NCBI GenBank assembly: GCA_964454025.1
Contig: CAYVRP010000015.1
Coordinates: 35,449-99,448 of the forward strand
Source: JAFGBI01 sp964454025
Lineage (GTDB): Bacteria > Myxococcota_A > Polyangia > Polyangiales > Polyangiaceae
Length of the DNA stretch: 64,000 bases
Direction: 5' to 3'
Each line of letters begins with the position of its first letter. Within the stretch, counting starts at the first letter, position 1. A program made the position numbers and the translations under genes. Positions 15,992 to 25,761 of this stretch are shown piece after piece. Below the pieces are notes generated by a model. It did not search any database, had not been told where the DNA came from, and saw nothing but the letters and a program-made list of their open reading frames with translations.

Positions 15992-18499
15992 GTGGCTGCA
16001 CGGCTTCACGGCACGCGCTCGCGCTCGAGGCTCATCGTCGTCGCGGGGGCCATCGCCCTGGCGTTGGCTGCGAGGACCGCTGCGGCGCAGCCCGCCGCCG
16101 GCGCCGCGACCGGCGCCGCGGCGCCACCCGCCGCGCCCATCGCGAGAGCGCCCGCTGGCGGGGGCCAGCGCGAGCTCGCCGTCGGCTTCGTCGGCGGCCG
16201 ACTGGTGGCCCGGGTCTGCGCGGCCCCTGGCTGTGCTCTCGCCGACGGCGTCGCCATCGAGCTGCCGAGCGACGCGGATCCGAAGGGAGCCCGGCTCGCC
16301 GTGGTGCGGATCGCGGCGGATCGGCACGTCGTGCACGTCACCGTGCCGCGCGCCGGCCGCGCCGGCACCTGGGAGGCTGTGCTCGCCGCGCCGCTGAGAG
16401 GCGGCGAGCCGCTCCGGGTGTTCGCCGGCGAAACCGGTCCTGTCCACGGGGAGGAGGGGCTGCGTCACGGCCCCATGGTCGTCGTCTCGGAGCCGACCGC
16501 GGACGGCACCCGGCGACTGGTGATCGGCGAGCAACGCGAGGACATCTCCCTCTGCGGCCGCCCCACCGTGATCGAGCCCGAGCTGCTGGACCCGGCCGAC
16601 CTGACGTTGAAGCCCGCGCTCGTGCAGCGCCTGACCGTCGCGGAACGCGCCGCGGCGGCGAAGGTCGGCGCCCGTCGCGCCGCGTCCGCGGAGCCGCTAC
16701 CGGCCCCCGGCGTGCTCCGCGCCGTGGTCGCGACCAGCGCCGTCGGCGACCCGCGGTTCCTCACGGATCAGGATCCCGAGACGACGTGGGCGGAGGGGCG
16801 CACGGGCGCCGGTCGGGGTGAGTTCGTCCTGCTGCACGCGCCCTCCACGGTGCCGCTCACCGGGCTCGAGCTCCAGCACCGCCCACCGACGGCGTCGCGC
16901 CCGACCGGGACGGGACCCGAGGTGCTCTGGGTGGCGACCGACCGCGAGCTGTTCCAGGTGACCTACCCCTCCGATCCGTTCGCCGAGCCAGGCTCGCGCT
17001 GGGTCGTCGAATTCCCGGCCCCGGTCACCACGAGCTGCGTCGCGCTGGTGACAGAGAGCGGCTTCGACCGCGAACCGACGGTGGAGGTGACCATCGCGGA
17101 GGTCGCGGCCCGCACTGCGCTCGGCGCGGCGACCCCCGACGAGCTCGCTGCCCGGCTCCGCGGGGGCGACGCCGCCGCCGAGGCCGCGGCCGGCGTGCTC
17201 CGCGCGCTCGGCGCGCCCGGGTTCGCCGCCGTCGCGCGCGCCTTCCCCTCGCTCGACGAGGGCGGTCGTCGTGTCGCGCTCGACGTGATCGATCAGGCGC
17301 CGTGCGCGGACGGCGCGCCGGTCCTCGCGATGGCCCTCGTGGGGCCCCACGCGGCGCAACGCCACCACGCCGAGGTCCGCCTGGAGCGATGCGGCGCGGC
17401 GTCGTCGCCCGCGCTGGTCGAGGCGCTCCGCGCGGCGTCGCCGCCCGCCGCCGCCGTCCTGCTGCGGGAGCTCGCGATCGTGGATCCCGCCGAGGCGGTG
17501 CGGCAGTCCCTGCCGCGCCTGGCGCGCGGCGACGCGCAGCAGCGGCGCGCCATCCGTGGCGAGAGCGCCTACGCCGCGCAGGCCGACGCGGCACGTCCGG
17601 CCCTCGTCGCCGCGCTCGGCGACGCCACCCTGCCCCCCGCCACGACGCTGGACCTGCTGCGCGCGCTCGCCCCGCGGCTGCCCGCGCTGCAGCCGGAGGC
17701 GGGGCGCGCCCTGGGCCGCCTCGCGCGGCAGGAGGCGACCTTCGAGACACGGTACCTCCTGGCCGAGCCGGCGAACGCCCTCGCCGCGACCGATCCGGCG
17801 GCGCGCGCCTGGGTCACCTGGGCGCTCCTCTCGGATCCCGAGCGTCGGGTGCGGGCCCGCTTCGCGGAGGCCATCGCCCAGCCGGCGCTGTTCGAGCGCG
17901 AGCTCGTGCGCGCGCTCGGCGACGAGGAGGTGCGTGTTCGCGTCGCGGCGCTCGAGTCGCTGGCGCGCGGGCCCTCGGCGCGCGTCGCGGCGCCGGTGGC
18001 GGAGCTGCTCCGCCGGGACCCCTGGCCCATGGTGCGCGCCGCGGCGGCGGCGGTGATCGCCGTCGCCCCCGCCGATCCCGAGCTCGATCGCGTCCTGATC
18101 GCGGCCCTCCGCGATCGATCGCCGCGCGTCCGCCAGCCGGTGGCCGCCGCGCTCGGCAGGCGCCGCGTGACCGCCGCCGCGAAGCCGCTGCGAAGGCGCC
18201 TGACCGATCGTGACGAGACGGTGGGTGTTCGCGCCGCCGCGGCGGGGGCGCTCGCGGCGGTCTGCGACCCGGCCGCCTTGGACCCGCTCACCCGCCTCGC
18301 GCGCCGGTTCGCCGATCCGCAGGACCAGAGTGCGGAGCGGGGGGTGGCGCCCGCGGCGGTGGCCGCGCTCGGCAAGCTCCACCCGCCCGCCCTGCAGGAT
18401 CGGCTCGCCCCGCTGCTCGCCGCAGGCGCGCCGGCGCCCGCGGCCGCCGCGGCGCGCGCGGCGCTCGCGGCCCCTGCGCAGTGCGCGCTCGCCCGCTGA
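15992..18499 (+). CDS. secreted HEAT-repeat protein with discoidin-like domain
   Basis: An 835-aa protein starting at GTG 15992, 13 nt after the acetyltransferase stop. It has a signal peptide (LIVVAGAIALALAARTAAAQP), an N-terminal domain of unknown type, a segment with FLTDQDPETTWAEG and surrounding strands that looks like an F5/8 type C or NADase-type carbohydrate-binding jelly roll (about 245-375), and then a long array of HEAT-like repeats to the end, e.g. VRARFAEAIAQPAL and VRVRVAALESLA. Such repeats form a superhelix for protein contacts. Probably a periplasmic or surface scaffold; no enzyme motif was seen. Confidence 0.78.
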   Translation: MAARLHGTRSRSRLIVVAGAIALALAARTAAAQPAAGAATGAAAPPAAPIARAPAGGGQRELAVGFVGGRLVARVCAAPGCALADGVAIELPSDADPKGARLAVVRIAADRHVVHVTVPRAGRAGTWEAVLAAPLRGGEPLRVFAGETGPVHGEEGLRHGPMVVVSEPTADGTRRLVIGEQREDISLCGRPTVIEPELLDPADLTLKPALVQRLTVAERAAAAKVGARRAASAEPLPAPGVLRAVVATSAVGDPRFLTDQDPETTWAEGRTGAGRGEFVLLHAPSTVPLTGLELQHRPPTASRPTGTGPEVLWVATDRELFQVTYPSDPFAEPGSRWVVEFPAPVTTSCVALVTESGFDREPTVEVTIAEVAARTALGAATPDELAARLRGGDAAAEAAAGVLRALGAPGFAAVARAFPSLDEGGRRVALDVIDQAPCADGAPVLAMALVGPHAAQRHHAEVRLERCGAASSPALVEALRAASPPAAAVLLRELAIVDPAEAVRQSLPRLARGDAQQRRAIRGESAYAAQADAARPALVAALGDATLPPATTLDLLRALAPRLPALQPEAGRALGRLARQEATFETRYLLAEPANALAATDPAARAWVTWALLSDPERRVRARFAEAIAQPALFERELVRALGDEEVRVRVAALESLARGPSARVAAPVAELLRRDPWPMVRAAAAAVIAVAPADPELDRVLIAALRDRSPRVRQPVAAALGRRRVTAAAKPLRRRLTDRDETVGVRAAAAGALAAVCDPAALDPLTRLARRFADPQDQSAERGVAPAAVAALGKLHPPALQDRLAPLLAAGAPAPAAAAARAALAAPAQCALAR

Positions 18500-18581
18500 C
18501 GCGCGCCGGGCGCGCCAAGTCCTCGCCCCGACAGTCCCGTCCCCCTGACTCCGCGGAGCTGCAGTGCTACCAAGGCGCCCG

Positions 18582-19634
18582 ATGCCCGAGCGACCATGGG
18601 TGCTCGTGACCGGCGCGGCCGGCTTCGTGGGCGGGCACCTGGTGCGTCTGCTCACGGCGCACGGCGAACGTGTGCGCGCGTTCGTGCGCCCCGGTGCACG
18701 CCTGGACGCCTTCGCGGGGTTGCCGCGTGACCGCTTCGAGCTCGCCTACGGCGACGTGACCATCGAGCACACCGTCTACCGGGCGCTCGCGGGGTGCGAT
18801 GGGCTCTACCACCTCGCGGCGGCGGTTCGCTTCTGGGACGCGCGCCCCGAGCGGATCCTGGTCCCCGCCATCGAAGGGACCCGCGCCGTGCTCGCCGCGG
18901 CGCGGCGGCGCTCGCTGCGCCGCGTGGTGGTGACCAGCAGCGCCACCGTCCTCGGGACCACGGGCGAGCCGCTGGTGATGGACGAGCGGCACTCGCCGTC
19001 CGGGCCCGAGCCGGAGCTCTACACGGTCGCCAAGCGTCGCGCGCTCGAGATCGCTGAGGAGCAAGCGGCGGCGGGATTGCCGCTGGTCATCGTGATGCCG
19101 ACCGCCCTGGCAGGTCCCGACGACCGTCGCCCGACGCCGATCGGGGCCAGCATCCTGCGCTACCTCGGCGCGCGGATCCCGATGCCGGCCGTGCCCGGCG
19201 GGGCGAGCGTGGTCGACGTCGAGGACGTCGCGCGGGGACACTGGCTGGCGATGCAGCACGGTATCCCGGGGCGGCGCTACCTGCTGGGCGGGGAGAACGC
19301 GACCTACGAGCGCATCCTCGCCGTGCTCGCCGAGCTCACGGGGCTCCCCCCGCCGCGCCCGCCCCCGAGCGCGCGCCTGCTCCTGCTGCTGGCCGGAGCG
19401 GTCGAGCTCGGCTCCCGCGGCACCGGGCGCGAGCCTCCCATCACCTGGCGGCAGGCCGCGGCGCGCATCGGTCGCTACTCCTGGGTCACGAGCGCCCGCG
19501 CGGAGCGCGAGCTCGGTTACGCCGCGCGGCCCCTCGCCGAGACGCTCCGTCGCGCGGTCGCCTGGTTCGTGAACCACGGACGCGTGCCGGATCGCCTGGC
19601 GCGGCGCCTGCGCTACGAGCTCGAGGCACGATGA
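18582..19634 (+). CDS. NAD(P)-dependent epimerase/dehydratase (extended SDR)
   Basis: A 350-aa extended short-chain dehydrogenase. The Rossmann motif TGAAGFVGGH lies at 10-19, the catalytic pair as YTVAK (Y147, K151) and the serine region as VVVTSSATVLG. The pattern is closest to dihydroflavonol-reductase/HpnA-like members that act on hydrophobic or sugar-nucleotide substrates; the substrate cannot be assigned. An in-frame GTG at 18564 is an alternative start. The last bases overlap the next gene (ATGA), a predicted membrane protein, which may deliver or use the product. Confidence 0.85.
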   Translation: MPERPWVLVTGAAGFVGGHLVRLLTAHGERVRAFVRPGARLDAFAGLPRDRFELAYGDVTIEHTVYRALAGCDGLYHLAAAVRFWDARPERILVPAIEGTRAVLAAARRRSLRRVVVTSSATVLGTTGEPLVMDERHSPSGPEPELYTVAKRRALEIAEEQAAAGLPLVIVMPTALAGPDDRRPTPIGASILRYLGARIPMPAVPGGASVVDVEDVARGHWLAMQHGIPGRRYLLGGENATYERILAVLAELTGLPPPRPPPSARLLLLLAGAVELGSRGTGREPPITWRQAAARIGRYSWVTSARAERELGYAARPLAETLRRAVAWFVNHGRVPDRLARRLRYELEAR

Positions 19635-20398
19635 GCGAGGGATCGGTGGCCGGCGCCGCGCCCAGCCCGGCCGTGTCGGCGGCGCCCCCGCTCGCGCGCG
19701 AAGGCACCGCCGAGGCCTCCGTCCGCGCCGCGCTCGCCTGGAGTCCAGCGGCCGGGCTCCTCGCGGCGGCGCCGGCCCTGGCGACCGTCCTCGGCGGCCC
19801 GGCGGGCTGGGGCGCGGCGCTCGTCGTCTGGGGGACGACCTCCGCGGCCGCCGGCGCGCTCGCGGGCCTCACTCGCGCGGCGCTCCCCTCGCGCGCGCTC
19901 CGCGCCTGGACCGCGGCGTCCCTGCTCGCCGTCTTGCCGCTCGCGAGCTTCGCCGCGCTCGTCAAGCAGGTGACGCACCACCGCCCGCTGGGAGCGGCGA
20001 CCGTCGCCGTGGCCAGCCTGGTCCTCGTCGCGGGCGCCGCCGCGGTGGCCCACCGGGTGCGGACCGCCGCCGACCAGCGCTCGGTCGCGTGCGGTCGCGC
20101 CGCGCGAATGTCGATCGAGGTGACGGCGTTGCTCTCAGTGCTCGCCGCCTCGGTCGCCGCCGCCGTCGGGAGCACGAGCGGCGGCCGCGCCACCCTGCTG
20201 CAACTCGGGCTCCTGGTCACCGCCGCGGCGTCGCTCGCGGCGGCGCCAGCCGCGCGCTGCGCTCCGCGTCGCGGCGTCGCCGCCGCCCTCTTCTTGTTCC
20301 CCGTGCTCCTCGCCGCCGCCGCCTCGCTCGCCGTGCCCGGCGCGTTCGCGGCCGCGGTCCGCGCGTCGCGCTGGCTCGCGCCGTTGCTGGGCGGCTGA
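19631..20398 (+). CDS. polytopic membrane protein of unknown function
   Basis: A 255-aa, alanine/leucine/valine-rich protein with about six membrane segments (for example AALVVWGTTSAAAGALAGL, TVAVASLVLVAGAAAVA, GVAAALFLFPVLLAAAASL). No charged motif suggests a transporter class. It is translationally coupled to the SDR gene by ATGA, so a shared pathway, perhaps lipid-related, is possible. Not recognised beyond this. Confidence 0.7.
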   Translation: MSEGSVAGAAPSPAVSAAPPLAREGTAEASVRAALAWSPAAGLLAAAPALATVLGGPAGWGAALVVWGTTSAAAGALAGLTRAALPSRALRAWTAASLLAVLPLASFAALVKQVTHHRPLGAATVAVASLVLVAGAAAVAHRVRTAADQRSVACGRAARMSIEVTALLSVLAASVAAAVGSTSGGRATLLQLGLLVTAAASLAAAPAARCAPRRGVAAALFLFPVLLAAAASLAVPGAFAAAVRASRWLAPLLGG

Positions 20399-20415
20399 CC
20401 GCGCGGCCGCGTCGT

Positions 20416-20444
20416 TTGACTCGGCCCTCCGCCGTACTTACGTT
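20416..20444 (+). promoter_or_regulatory. putative promoter of the gluzincin gene
   Basis: TTGACT (20416-20421) and TACGTT (20439-20444) are separated by 17 bp in an otherwise GC-rich gap, 48 bp before the ATG of the metallopeptidase gene. The -35 matches consensus at 5 of 6 positions, the -10 only at 3. Confidence 0.4.
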
Positions 20445-20491
20445 TACTCCCTGCCGCCGTCGCGGCGCTCCTCGCCTCCCCCTGCCGCCCG

Positions 20492-21811
20492 ATGGCCCTT
20501 CTCCCTGCCGCGCCCCGCGGCCGCCGCGGCCCTTCCGCTGGCCTTCCGCCCCGACGACCACCCGGCAGGCGAGCGCCGGCCGGGTTCCTCGCGCAGCGCT
20601 CAGGTGGTGGGCTCCGGGCGCTCTCGATTCTAGTCTTGTCCCTGCTCGCCGTGGTGGCTCCGGCGCGGGCGGACGAGCCCGCCCCTCCGGTGCGAACGGG
20701 AACGACGGAGCTCGCGCCGCCCGCGCCGGCGCCCGCGTCGGGGGTGATGCGCCCCGGAGATGCCCCATCGCTCGGCGGCGGGCGGCTGCGCATGCCGGCG
20801 CTCCCGCCCGGCTACAACACGCACGACGAGGGCTGGATCCGCTTCGGCTACCCCCCGGCCAGTCGCGGCGCCATCCAGGCGTTGATCGAAGACGCTGAGC
20901 CCTTCCGCGCCGCGCTGGCCGAACGCTTCCAGCAACCGGTGTTGAGCCGGGTGGAGGTGCGCGTCGCGCGCACTCACGGCGAGATGGCCGCGCTGGCGCC
21001 CGAGGGGGCGCCGGTGCCCGGCTATGCCTCGGGGGTGGCGTACCCCGAGATCGGGCTCGTGCTACTCACGCTCGCGCCGCGCTACCCCAACCAGCGGCAC
21101 GATCTCGGGGAGGTCTTCCGTCACGAGCTCGTGCACCTCGCCGTGCACGAAGCCACGGGTGGGCGACCGATCCCACGGTGGTTCAACGAGGGTGTCGCCG
21201 TGCACGCCTCGGGCGAGGCGAGCATGGTGCGCCTCAAGACCCTGTGGACGGCGACGCTGGCGGATCGGCTGATCCCGCTCGCGGCGCTCGACCGGACGTT
21301 CCCGGTCGAGCCCGCCGTCACCGACGTGGCGTACGCCGAGGCGGCCGACGGGGGTCGGTTTCTCATCCGGCAGCGCGACCACGCGCGCTTCGTGTCCCTG
21401 TTCGAGCGCCTTCGCAGCGGAAATACCTTCGAGGTGGCCCTGCGGGACGCGTACAGCCTCGGTCGGGACGAGCTCGAGGCCGAGTGGCGCGCGGACGTGG
21501 CGCGGCGCTACACCTTCTGGCCGGTGCTGCTCAGCAGCGGCGGGGTCTGGCTGCTGGCCTTCGCGCTGCTCGGCTGGGCCTGGCGGCGGCGCCGCTCCCG
21601 GAACAAGGCCACCCTGGCCCGGTGGGCCCGCGAGGAGGCAGCGGAGGAGCGGCGCCAGCGCGCGGCCCTCGCCGCGTCCTCGGTCGCCCCGGCGCCCCGC
21701 GTCCACGTGGTGCTCGAGCGCGCGCCGCGACGAGTGGCCGAGGTGCCCAGCATCGTTCCGGCGAGCGTGCCCAAGATAGAGCACGACGGGTGCTGGCACA
21801 CGCTGCACTGA
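20492..21811 (+). CDS. peptidase MA-like gluzincin metallopeptidase
   Basis: A 439-aa membrane-anchored metallopeptidase candidate. After a long arginine/proline-rich N-terminus comes a signal segment (ALSILVLSLLAVVAPARA), then a catalytic domain with HELVH at 211-215 and the third zinc ligand in FNEGVAV (E233), the arrangement of the peptidase MA (gluzincin) family. Near the C-terminus a single membrane helix (GGVWLLAFALLGWAW) is followed by RRRR and a basic cytoplasmic tail, so the catalytic part faces the periplasm. Substrate unknown. Confidence 0.8.
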   Translation: MALLPAAPRGRRGPSAGLPPRRPPGRRAPAGFLAQRSGGGLRALSILVLSLLAVVAPARADEPAPPVRTGTTELAPPAPAPASGVMRPGDAPSLGGGRLRMPALPPGYNTHDEGWIRFGYPPASRGAIQALIEDAEPFRAALAERFQQPVLSRVEVRVARTHGEMAALAPEGAPVPGYASGVAYPEIGLVLLTLAPRYPNQRHDLGEVFRHELVHLAVHEATGGRPIPRWFNEGVAVHASGEASMVRLKTLWTATLADRLIPLAALDRTFPVEPAVTDVAYAEAADGGRFLIRQRDHARFVSLFERLRSGNTFEVALRDAYSLGRDELEAEWRADVARRYTFWPVLLSSGGVWLLAFALLGWAWRRRRSRNKATLARWAREEAAEERRQRAALAASSVAPAPRVHVVLERAPRRVAEVPSIVPASVPKIEHDGCWHTLH

Positions 21812-21833
21812 GCCGAAACCCGCGCTCGGTCGG

Positions 21834-22115
21834 TCAGCGATCGAAGTGGTTCTGCTCCAGGCGCCGCGACTCGTCGATCAGGCGCTCGAAGACCCGGCGG
21901 ATGGTGGCGAGGTCGAGCGGCGGCGGCGCGCGCGCGGCCAGACGCTCGAGCATGGCGCGCTCGCGCTCCGGGTCGTAGACGGGCAACCCCAGGCGGCGCT
22001 TGAGCTCCCCCACGCGCAGGACTACACGCACCCTGGCGGCGACCAGCTCGAGGATCTGCTGGTCGATCGCGTCGATCTCCACCCGCAGCGCTTCGAGCTC
22101 GGGGTCCGGCGGCAC
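21834..22115 (-). CDS. AroQ-type chorismate mutase
   Basis: A 93-aa all-helical, single-domain chorismate mutase that converts chorismate to prephenate for phenylalanine and tyrosine synthesis. Family features: LRVEIDAIDQQILELVAARV in helix 1, the conserved arginine and lysine in VGELKRRLGLPVYDPERE, and the E/Q-containing last helix (FERLIDESRRLEQNHF). No prephenate dehydratase or DAHP-synthase domain is fused. There is no signal peptide, so it is cytosolic rather than the secreted type. Confidence 0.88.
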   Translation of the reverse strand: MPPDPELEALRVEIDAIDQQILELVAARVRVVLRVGELKRRLGLPVYDPERERAMLERLAARAPPPLDLATIRRVFERLIDESRRLEQNHFDR

Positions 22116-22261
22116 GGGACGATGCTAGCCAAACCTCGCCGCGCTTCCTAGAGCCGGGCGCCCTCGGACGGCCCGATTCCCGGGTAGCGCGGGCCACGTA
22201 TTCGTGGCGCCGGCGGCCCGGGCGCGGGTGGGCGCCGCCGCGCCGCGGTATCGTTCGCGGG

Positions 22262-25210
22262 ATGAAGCGCCCGCCGAGCGCCGCGCGTTCCCGCCTCGAG
22301 CGGTGCACCGTCCTGCTCGCGTGGCTCGTCTTCCTCAGCGCCGTCTGGAGCCTCTCGGACGTGCGCCCGCGCGCGCCGCGCGCTGTTCCCTCGAGCGCGG
22401 CTGCCGCGACGGACGAAGCGGTCCTCAAGCTCCGGGTCCGGCCGGCGGAGGGGAGCGCCGTACGCACCGCGCGCTTGCGCGCCCACCTGGGCCGGGGGGA
22501 GCGGTATTTCGAGGTCGCGGATCGCGCGATCCCGCTCGACGAGCCCGTCGAGCTGGGCGCGCTGCCGCGGGGCGAGCTCTGGCTCCTGGTCGAGGCGCCC
22601 GGGCACGCGCGCGCATCGCGGCGGCTCGACCTGCGCCCGGGGGCGCAGGCGCTCACCCTGGAGCTCGAGCCCGCCCACGCGCTCGCGGTGAGGGTGAACG
22701 ACGAGGCGGGCAACCCCCTCGGCGGCGCGACCGTCCTCGTCGCCGGGGACGATCCCCTGCCTCACGGCGCGCTGGTGCGCGCGGACGGGCGGGCCCGCTT
22801 CGAGCGCCTCGACGCGCCGCCGTGGGTGATCACCGTGGCCGCCCCGGGCTTCGAGACCGCCACGCGCCAGGGGGTGCGCGGGGACCTCACGGTGACCCTG
22901 CGTGCTCTCGGCGTTCTCGCGGTGCAGGTCGAGCACGCCGCGGGCACGCCCGCGGTCGGGGCCACCGTGACCCTGGTCGGCACGCGGCTATGGCCCGCGC
23001 GGCAGGCGATGACCGACGCCACCGGCTACGCGCGGATCGCCGGGCTGCTCGCTGGGAGCTACGACCTCCGCGCGACGCTCGGGGGCGAGGTGTCGGACAC
23101 CCTGCTCGGCCTCGCGCTCGCGCCGAGCGCTCGAGAGACGGTGAAGCTCCGCCTCCAGCCGGGGCGCTTCGTGGAGGTCGTGGTCACCGACGGCGACGAC
23201 GAGCTCGCCGAGGTGGTGCCGAACGCCGACGTCGTAGTGGTCGAGGACGGCCTCGGGCCCTTCCCCGAGCGCGGCCGGACGGGCACCGACGGCAAGGGCC
23301 GCCTGGGGCCCCTGCGGCCTGGGCCCGCGACCGTCTCGGCCCGGGCCGACGGCTTCGTCGCGCGGTCGGGGGTTCCGGTACCGGAGGCGCCCGGCGAAGC
23401 GGTCCGGGTCGCGCTCGTCCGCGCCGCGCGGCTCGAGGGCGAGGTCGTCGACGCGCACGGGCGCCCCATCGAGGGCGCTTCCATCGAGGTGGTGGGAACG
23501 GACCTCTGGGGCATGCCCGTGGCCGACAGCCCCGGCGCCCAGTCCTTCCAGAGCCTGCACTTCGCCTGGTCGCTCGGCGGCCCCGTCCCGCTGGTCCCGG
23601 CGGGGGAGCTCGGCGTCATGCCGGGGCCGGTTCCGCCGATCCCGCGGGCGGGTGACGCACCGCTCCTCTTCGCCCAGCTCGACCTCGGGCCGGAGGCGGA
23701 GGCGGCGCGCGCAGCGTGGGTGTCGGGCATGGACGGCCGGTTCTCCGCGGCGCCGGTAACGCCCGGCCGTGTCCGGGCCTTCGTCCACCACCCCGCCTAC
23801 GTCGAGGGGATCAGCGACCCGGTCGTCATCCCGCCCGGCGCCACGGCGCGCGTGCGGGTCGTGCTCGAGGTGGGAGGAAACCTCGAAGGGCGGCTGGTCG
23901 ACGAGCGGGGCTTTCCGGTCGCGGGGGCGCGGATCGAGATCGTCGCCGCCCACGGGACGACCGCGGTGACCACGTTCACGGCGGACGACGGCACCTTCGC
24001 CTTCGCCGCGATCCCGGCCGAGGTCACGGTGTCGCTCGCCCGCCCGGAGGCGCCCACGCGGATCGTGCTCACGCGACCGCTCGTGGTGCCAGCGGAGCGC
24101 ACGACGAAGCTCGCGCTGGTGCTGCCGGCGGAGCGCGAGCCGGTGCGCGTGCGCGTCGTCGACGGCGACGGGCGGGCGGTAGAGGCGGCGCAGGTGACGG
24201 CCCTCGGCGCCGATCCCGCCGCGCCCTACCGCGAGACGCGCTTCACCGATCCGGACGGGCTCGCCGAGCTGCCCGACGCCCGCGGGCGCGCGCTCACCCT
24301 GCGGGTCGAGGCGCCCCGCCTCACCCGCGCCACGCTCGAGGTCGCGGCCGCCGGCGCCGAGCTCAAGGTCGCGCTCGTCACCGGCGTCATCGTCTCCGGG
24401 CGGGTCACCGCCGTCCGGGGGCGACTGCCGGTCGAGGGTGCCCGCGTCACCCTCGTCGCCGACGGTCAGCGGCTCGCGGCCCTCACCGATCGCGACGGGC
24501 GCTACCAGCTCCGCGACGTGCCGCCGGGTCGCGTCCACCTCGTCATCACCCACGCCGGGCACGCCACGGCGGAGCGCGACGTCACCGTCGAGCGCACGGG
24601 GCGGGACGATCGCCCGCGGGAGCTTCCCCCCGTCGACCTCGTGGAGCCGGGCGCCGTGGAGGGCGTCGTGCGCGACACGGCGGGCAAGCCGGTGGTCGGC
24701 GCGCGGGTGGCGGTGGGCGTCGCGCCGAGCTTCCTCCCCGCCGGCAGGCTCCCGCCCGGGATCGCGGTCACCGACAGCACCGGCCGCTTCCGCCTCGACG
24801 CGCTGGCGCCCGGAACCGTCGAGCTGGAGGCCTATGCGGCCGACGTCGGTCGCGGGTTCGGCACCGCCACGGTGGTCGAGGGGAAGACCGCGGGGGGCCT
24901 CGTCATCGTGCTCGACGAGCCCGCCGGCGAGGACGAGCCGCCTGCTTCCGGCAACCTCGCCGTGACGCTCGGGGAGCGCGGCGATCCGCCCGAGGTCGTG
25001 GTGGTCCACGTCGCGGCCGACAGCGAGGCCGAGCGCTCCGGGATCCGCGCGGGGGACGTCGTGCTCGAGGTCGATGGCGTGGAGGTGGTCGACATGGCGG
25101 ACGCGCGCGCTCGCCTCGCGGGCCGCGCGGGCAGTGACGTGGTGGTGACCGTCCAGCGGGGGGAGGGGGAGCAGCGGCTCCGCGTGGCGCGCGAGGCCGT
25201 GCGGCGCTGA
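22262..25210 (+). CDS. large envelope protein with carboxypeptidase-regulatory repeats and PDZ domain
   Basis: A 982-aa protein anchored by an N-terminal hydrophobic segment (TVLLAWLVFLSAVWSL). The body is a string of about eight or nine Ig-like carboxypeptidase-regulatory (CarboxypepD_reg) domains, recognisable by repeats of the type GxPxxGAxVxV and TDxxGRFRLxxLxPG, e.g. DAHGRPIEGASIEVVG, DERGFPVAGARIEIV and DTAGKPVVGARVAVG. The last 90 residues are a PDZ domain (AERSGIRAGDVVLEVDGVEV). The architecture suggests a long rod presenting a ligand-binding PDZ domain in the periplasm or at the surface. Function unknown. It ends 1 bp before the convergent neighbour's stop. Confidence 0.82.
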   Translation: MKRPPSAARSRLERCTVLLAWLVFLSAVWSLSDVRPRAPRAVPSSAAAATDEAVLKLRVRPAEGSAVRTARLRAHLGRGERYFEVADRAIPLDEPVELGALPRGELWLLVEAPGHARASRRLDLRPGAQALTLELEPAHALAVRVNDEAGNPLGGATVLVAGDDPLPHGALVRADGRARFERLDAPPWVITVAAPGFETATRQGVRGDLTVTLRALGVLAVQVEHAAGTPAVGATVTLVGTRLWPARQAMTDATGYARIAGLLAGSYDLRATLGGEVSDTLLGLALAPSARETVKLRLQPGRFVEVVVTDGDDELAEVVPNADVVVVEDGLGPFPERGRTGTDGKGRLGPLRPGPATVSARADGFVARSGVPVPEAPGEAVRVALVRAARLEGEVVDAHGRPIEGASIEVVGTDLWGMPVADSPGAQSFQSLHFAWSLGGPVPLVPAGELGVMPGPVPPIPRAGDAPLLFAQLDLGPEAEAARAAWVSGMDGRFSAAPVTPGRVRAFVHHPAYVEGISDPVVIPPGATARVRVVLEVGGNLEGRLVDERGFPVAGARIEIVAAHGTTAVTTFTADDGTFAFAAIPAEVTVSLARPEAPTRIVLTRPLVVPAERTTKLALVLPAEREPVRVRVVDGDGRAVEAAQVTALGADPAAPYRETRFTDPDGLAELPDARGRALTLRVEAPRLTRATLEVAAAGAELKVALVTGVIVSGRVTAVRGRLPVEGARVTLVADGQRLAALTDRDGRYQLRDVPPGRVHLVITHAGHATAERDVTVERTGRDDRPRELPPVDLVEPGAVEGVVRDTAGKPVVGARVAVGVAPSFLPAGRLPPGIAVTDSTGRFRLDALAPGTVELEAYAADVGRGFGTATVVEGKTAGGLVIVLDEPAGEDEPPASGNLAVTLGERGDPPEVVVVHVAADSEAERSGIRAGDVVLEVDGVEVVDMADARARLAGRAGSDVVVTVQRGEGEQRLRVAREAVRR

Positions 25211-25705
25211 TCAGCGCCGCCGGAGCTGCTGCTCGACGGCGGCGACGAACGTCTGGAAGCGCTCCCGGTCGCCGCCGGTGGCGCCGACGTCGCGCCCGGG
25301 CCGGCCCGATCGGGTGACGAAGCGTGCGCACTCGAGCCGGCGCAGCGGGAACGACAGCGCCAGCAGGAGCGCGCCGGCGGCGGCCCCCGCGAGCGCGCCG
25401 AAGCCGAACGGTCCGAGGGGGCCCCCCTCCGCGCGCCAGTAGATCACGGCGAAGCCGAGCGAGCCGGCGGCGAGCACCCAGCCGGCATAGCGGTGGACGC
25501 GGTAGCGGACCAGCAACGGGCGGGGCGACGGCGTGAGGTCACGGAGCGGCACGACGTGGCGGAAGCGGCCACGGAAGAGCCAGCGCGCGGTCACCACGAC
25601 GCGATCGTCGTACAGGGCGAGCTCACGCCGCACCTCGAGCAGCCGCTCCGAGTACGTGGCCAGCGGCGCGCCCAGGGCGGGCTCGGGATCCGGCGCCGAC
25701 GTCAT
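25211..25705 (-). CDS. small two-TM membrane protein
   Basis: A 164-aa protein with an N-terminal strand-rich part (RRELALYDDRVVVTARWLFRG), two membrane helices (AGWVLAAGSLGFAVIYW and FGALAGAAAGALLLALSF) and a soluble C-terminal stretch. The layout recalls proteins with a PH-like strand region next to a TM hairpin, but no family was firmly recognised. It abuts the large repeat protein tail to tail. Confidence 0.65.
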   Translation of the reverse strand: MTSAPDPEPALGAPLATYSERLLEVRRELALYDDRVVVTARWLFRGRFRHVVPLRDLTPSPRPLLVRYRVHRYAGWVLAAGSLGFAVIYWRAEGGPLGPFGFGALAGAAAGALLLALSFPLRRLECARFVTRSGRPGRDVGATGGDRERFQTFVAAVEQQLRRR

Positions 25706-25761
25706 GGGCTCGCACCGTAGCAGGAGGTGCGCCCCGGCACCCGCCGGGGCGCGCGCTCCCC

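Noticed and set aside
22204..23655. Long alternative frame in the repeat protein
   Set aside because: Arginine/glycine/alanine-only composition typical of a shadow frame; the 22262 frame carries the clear Ig-like repeats and PDZ.
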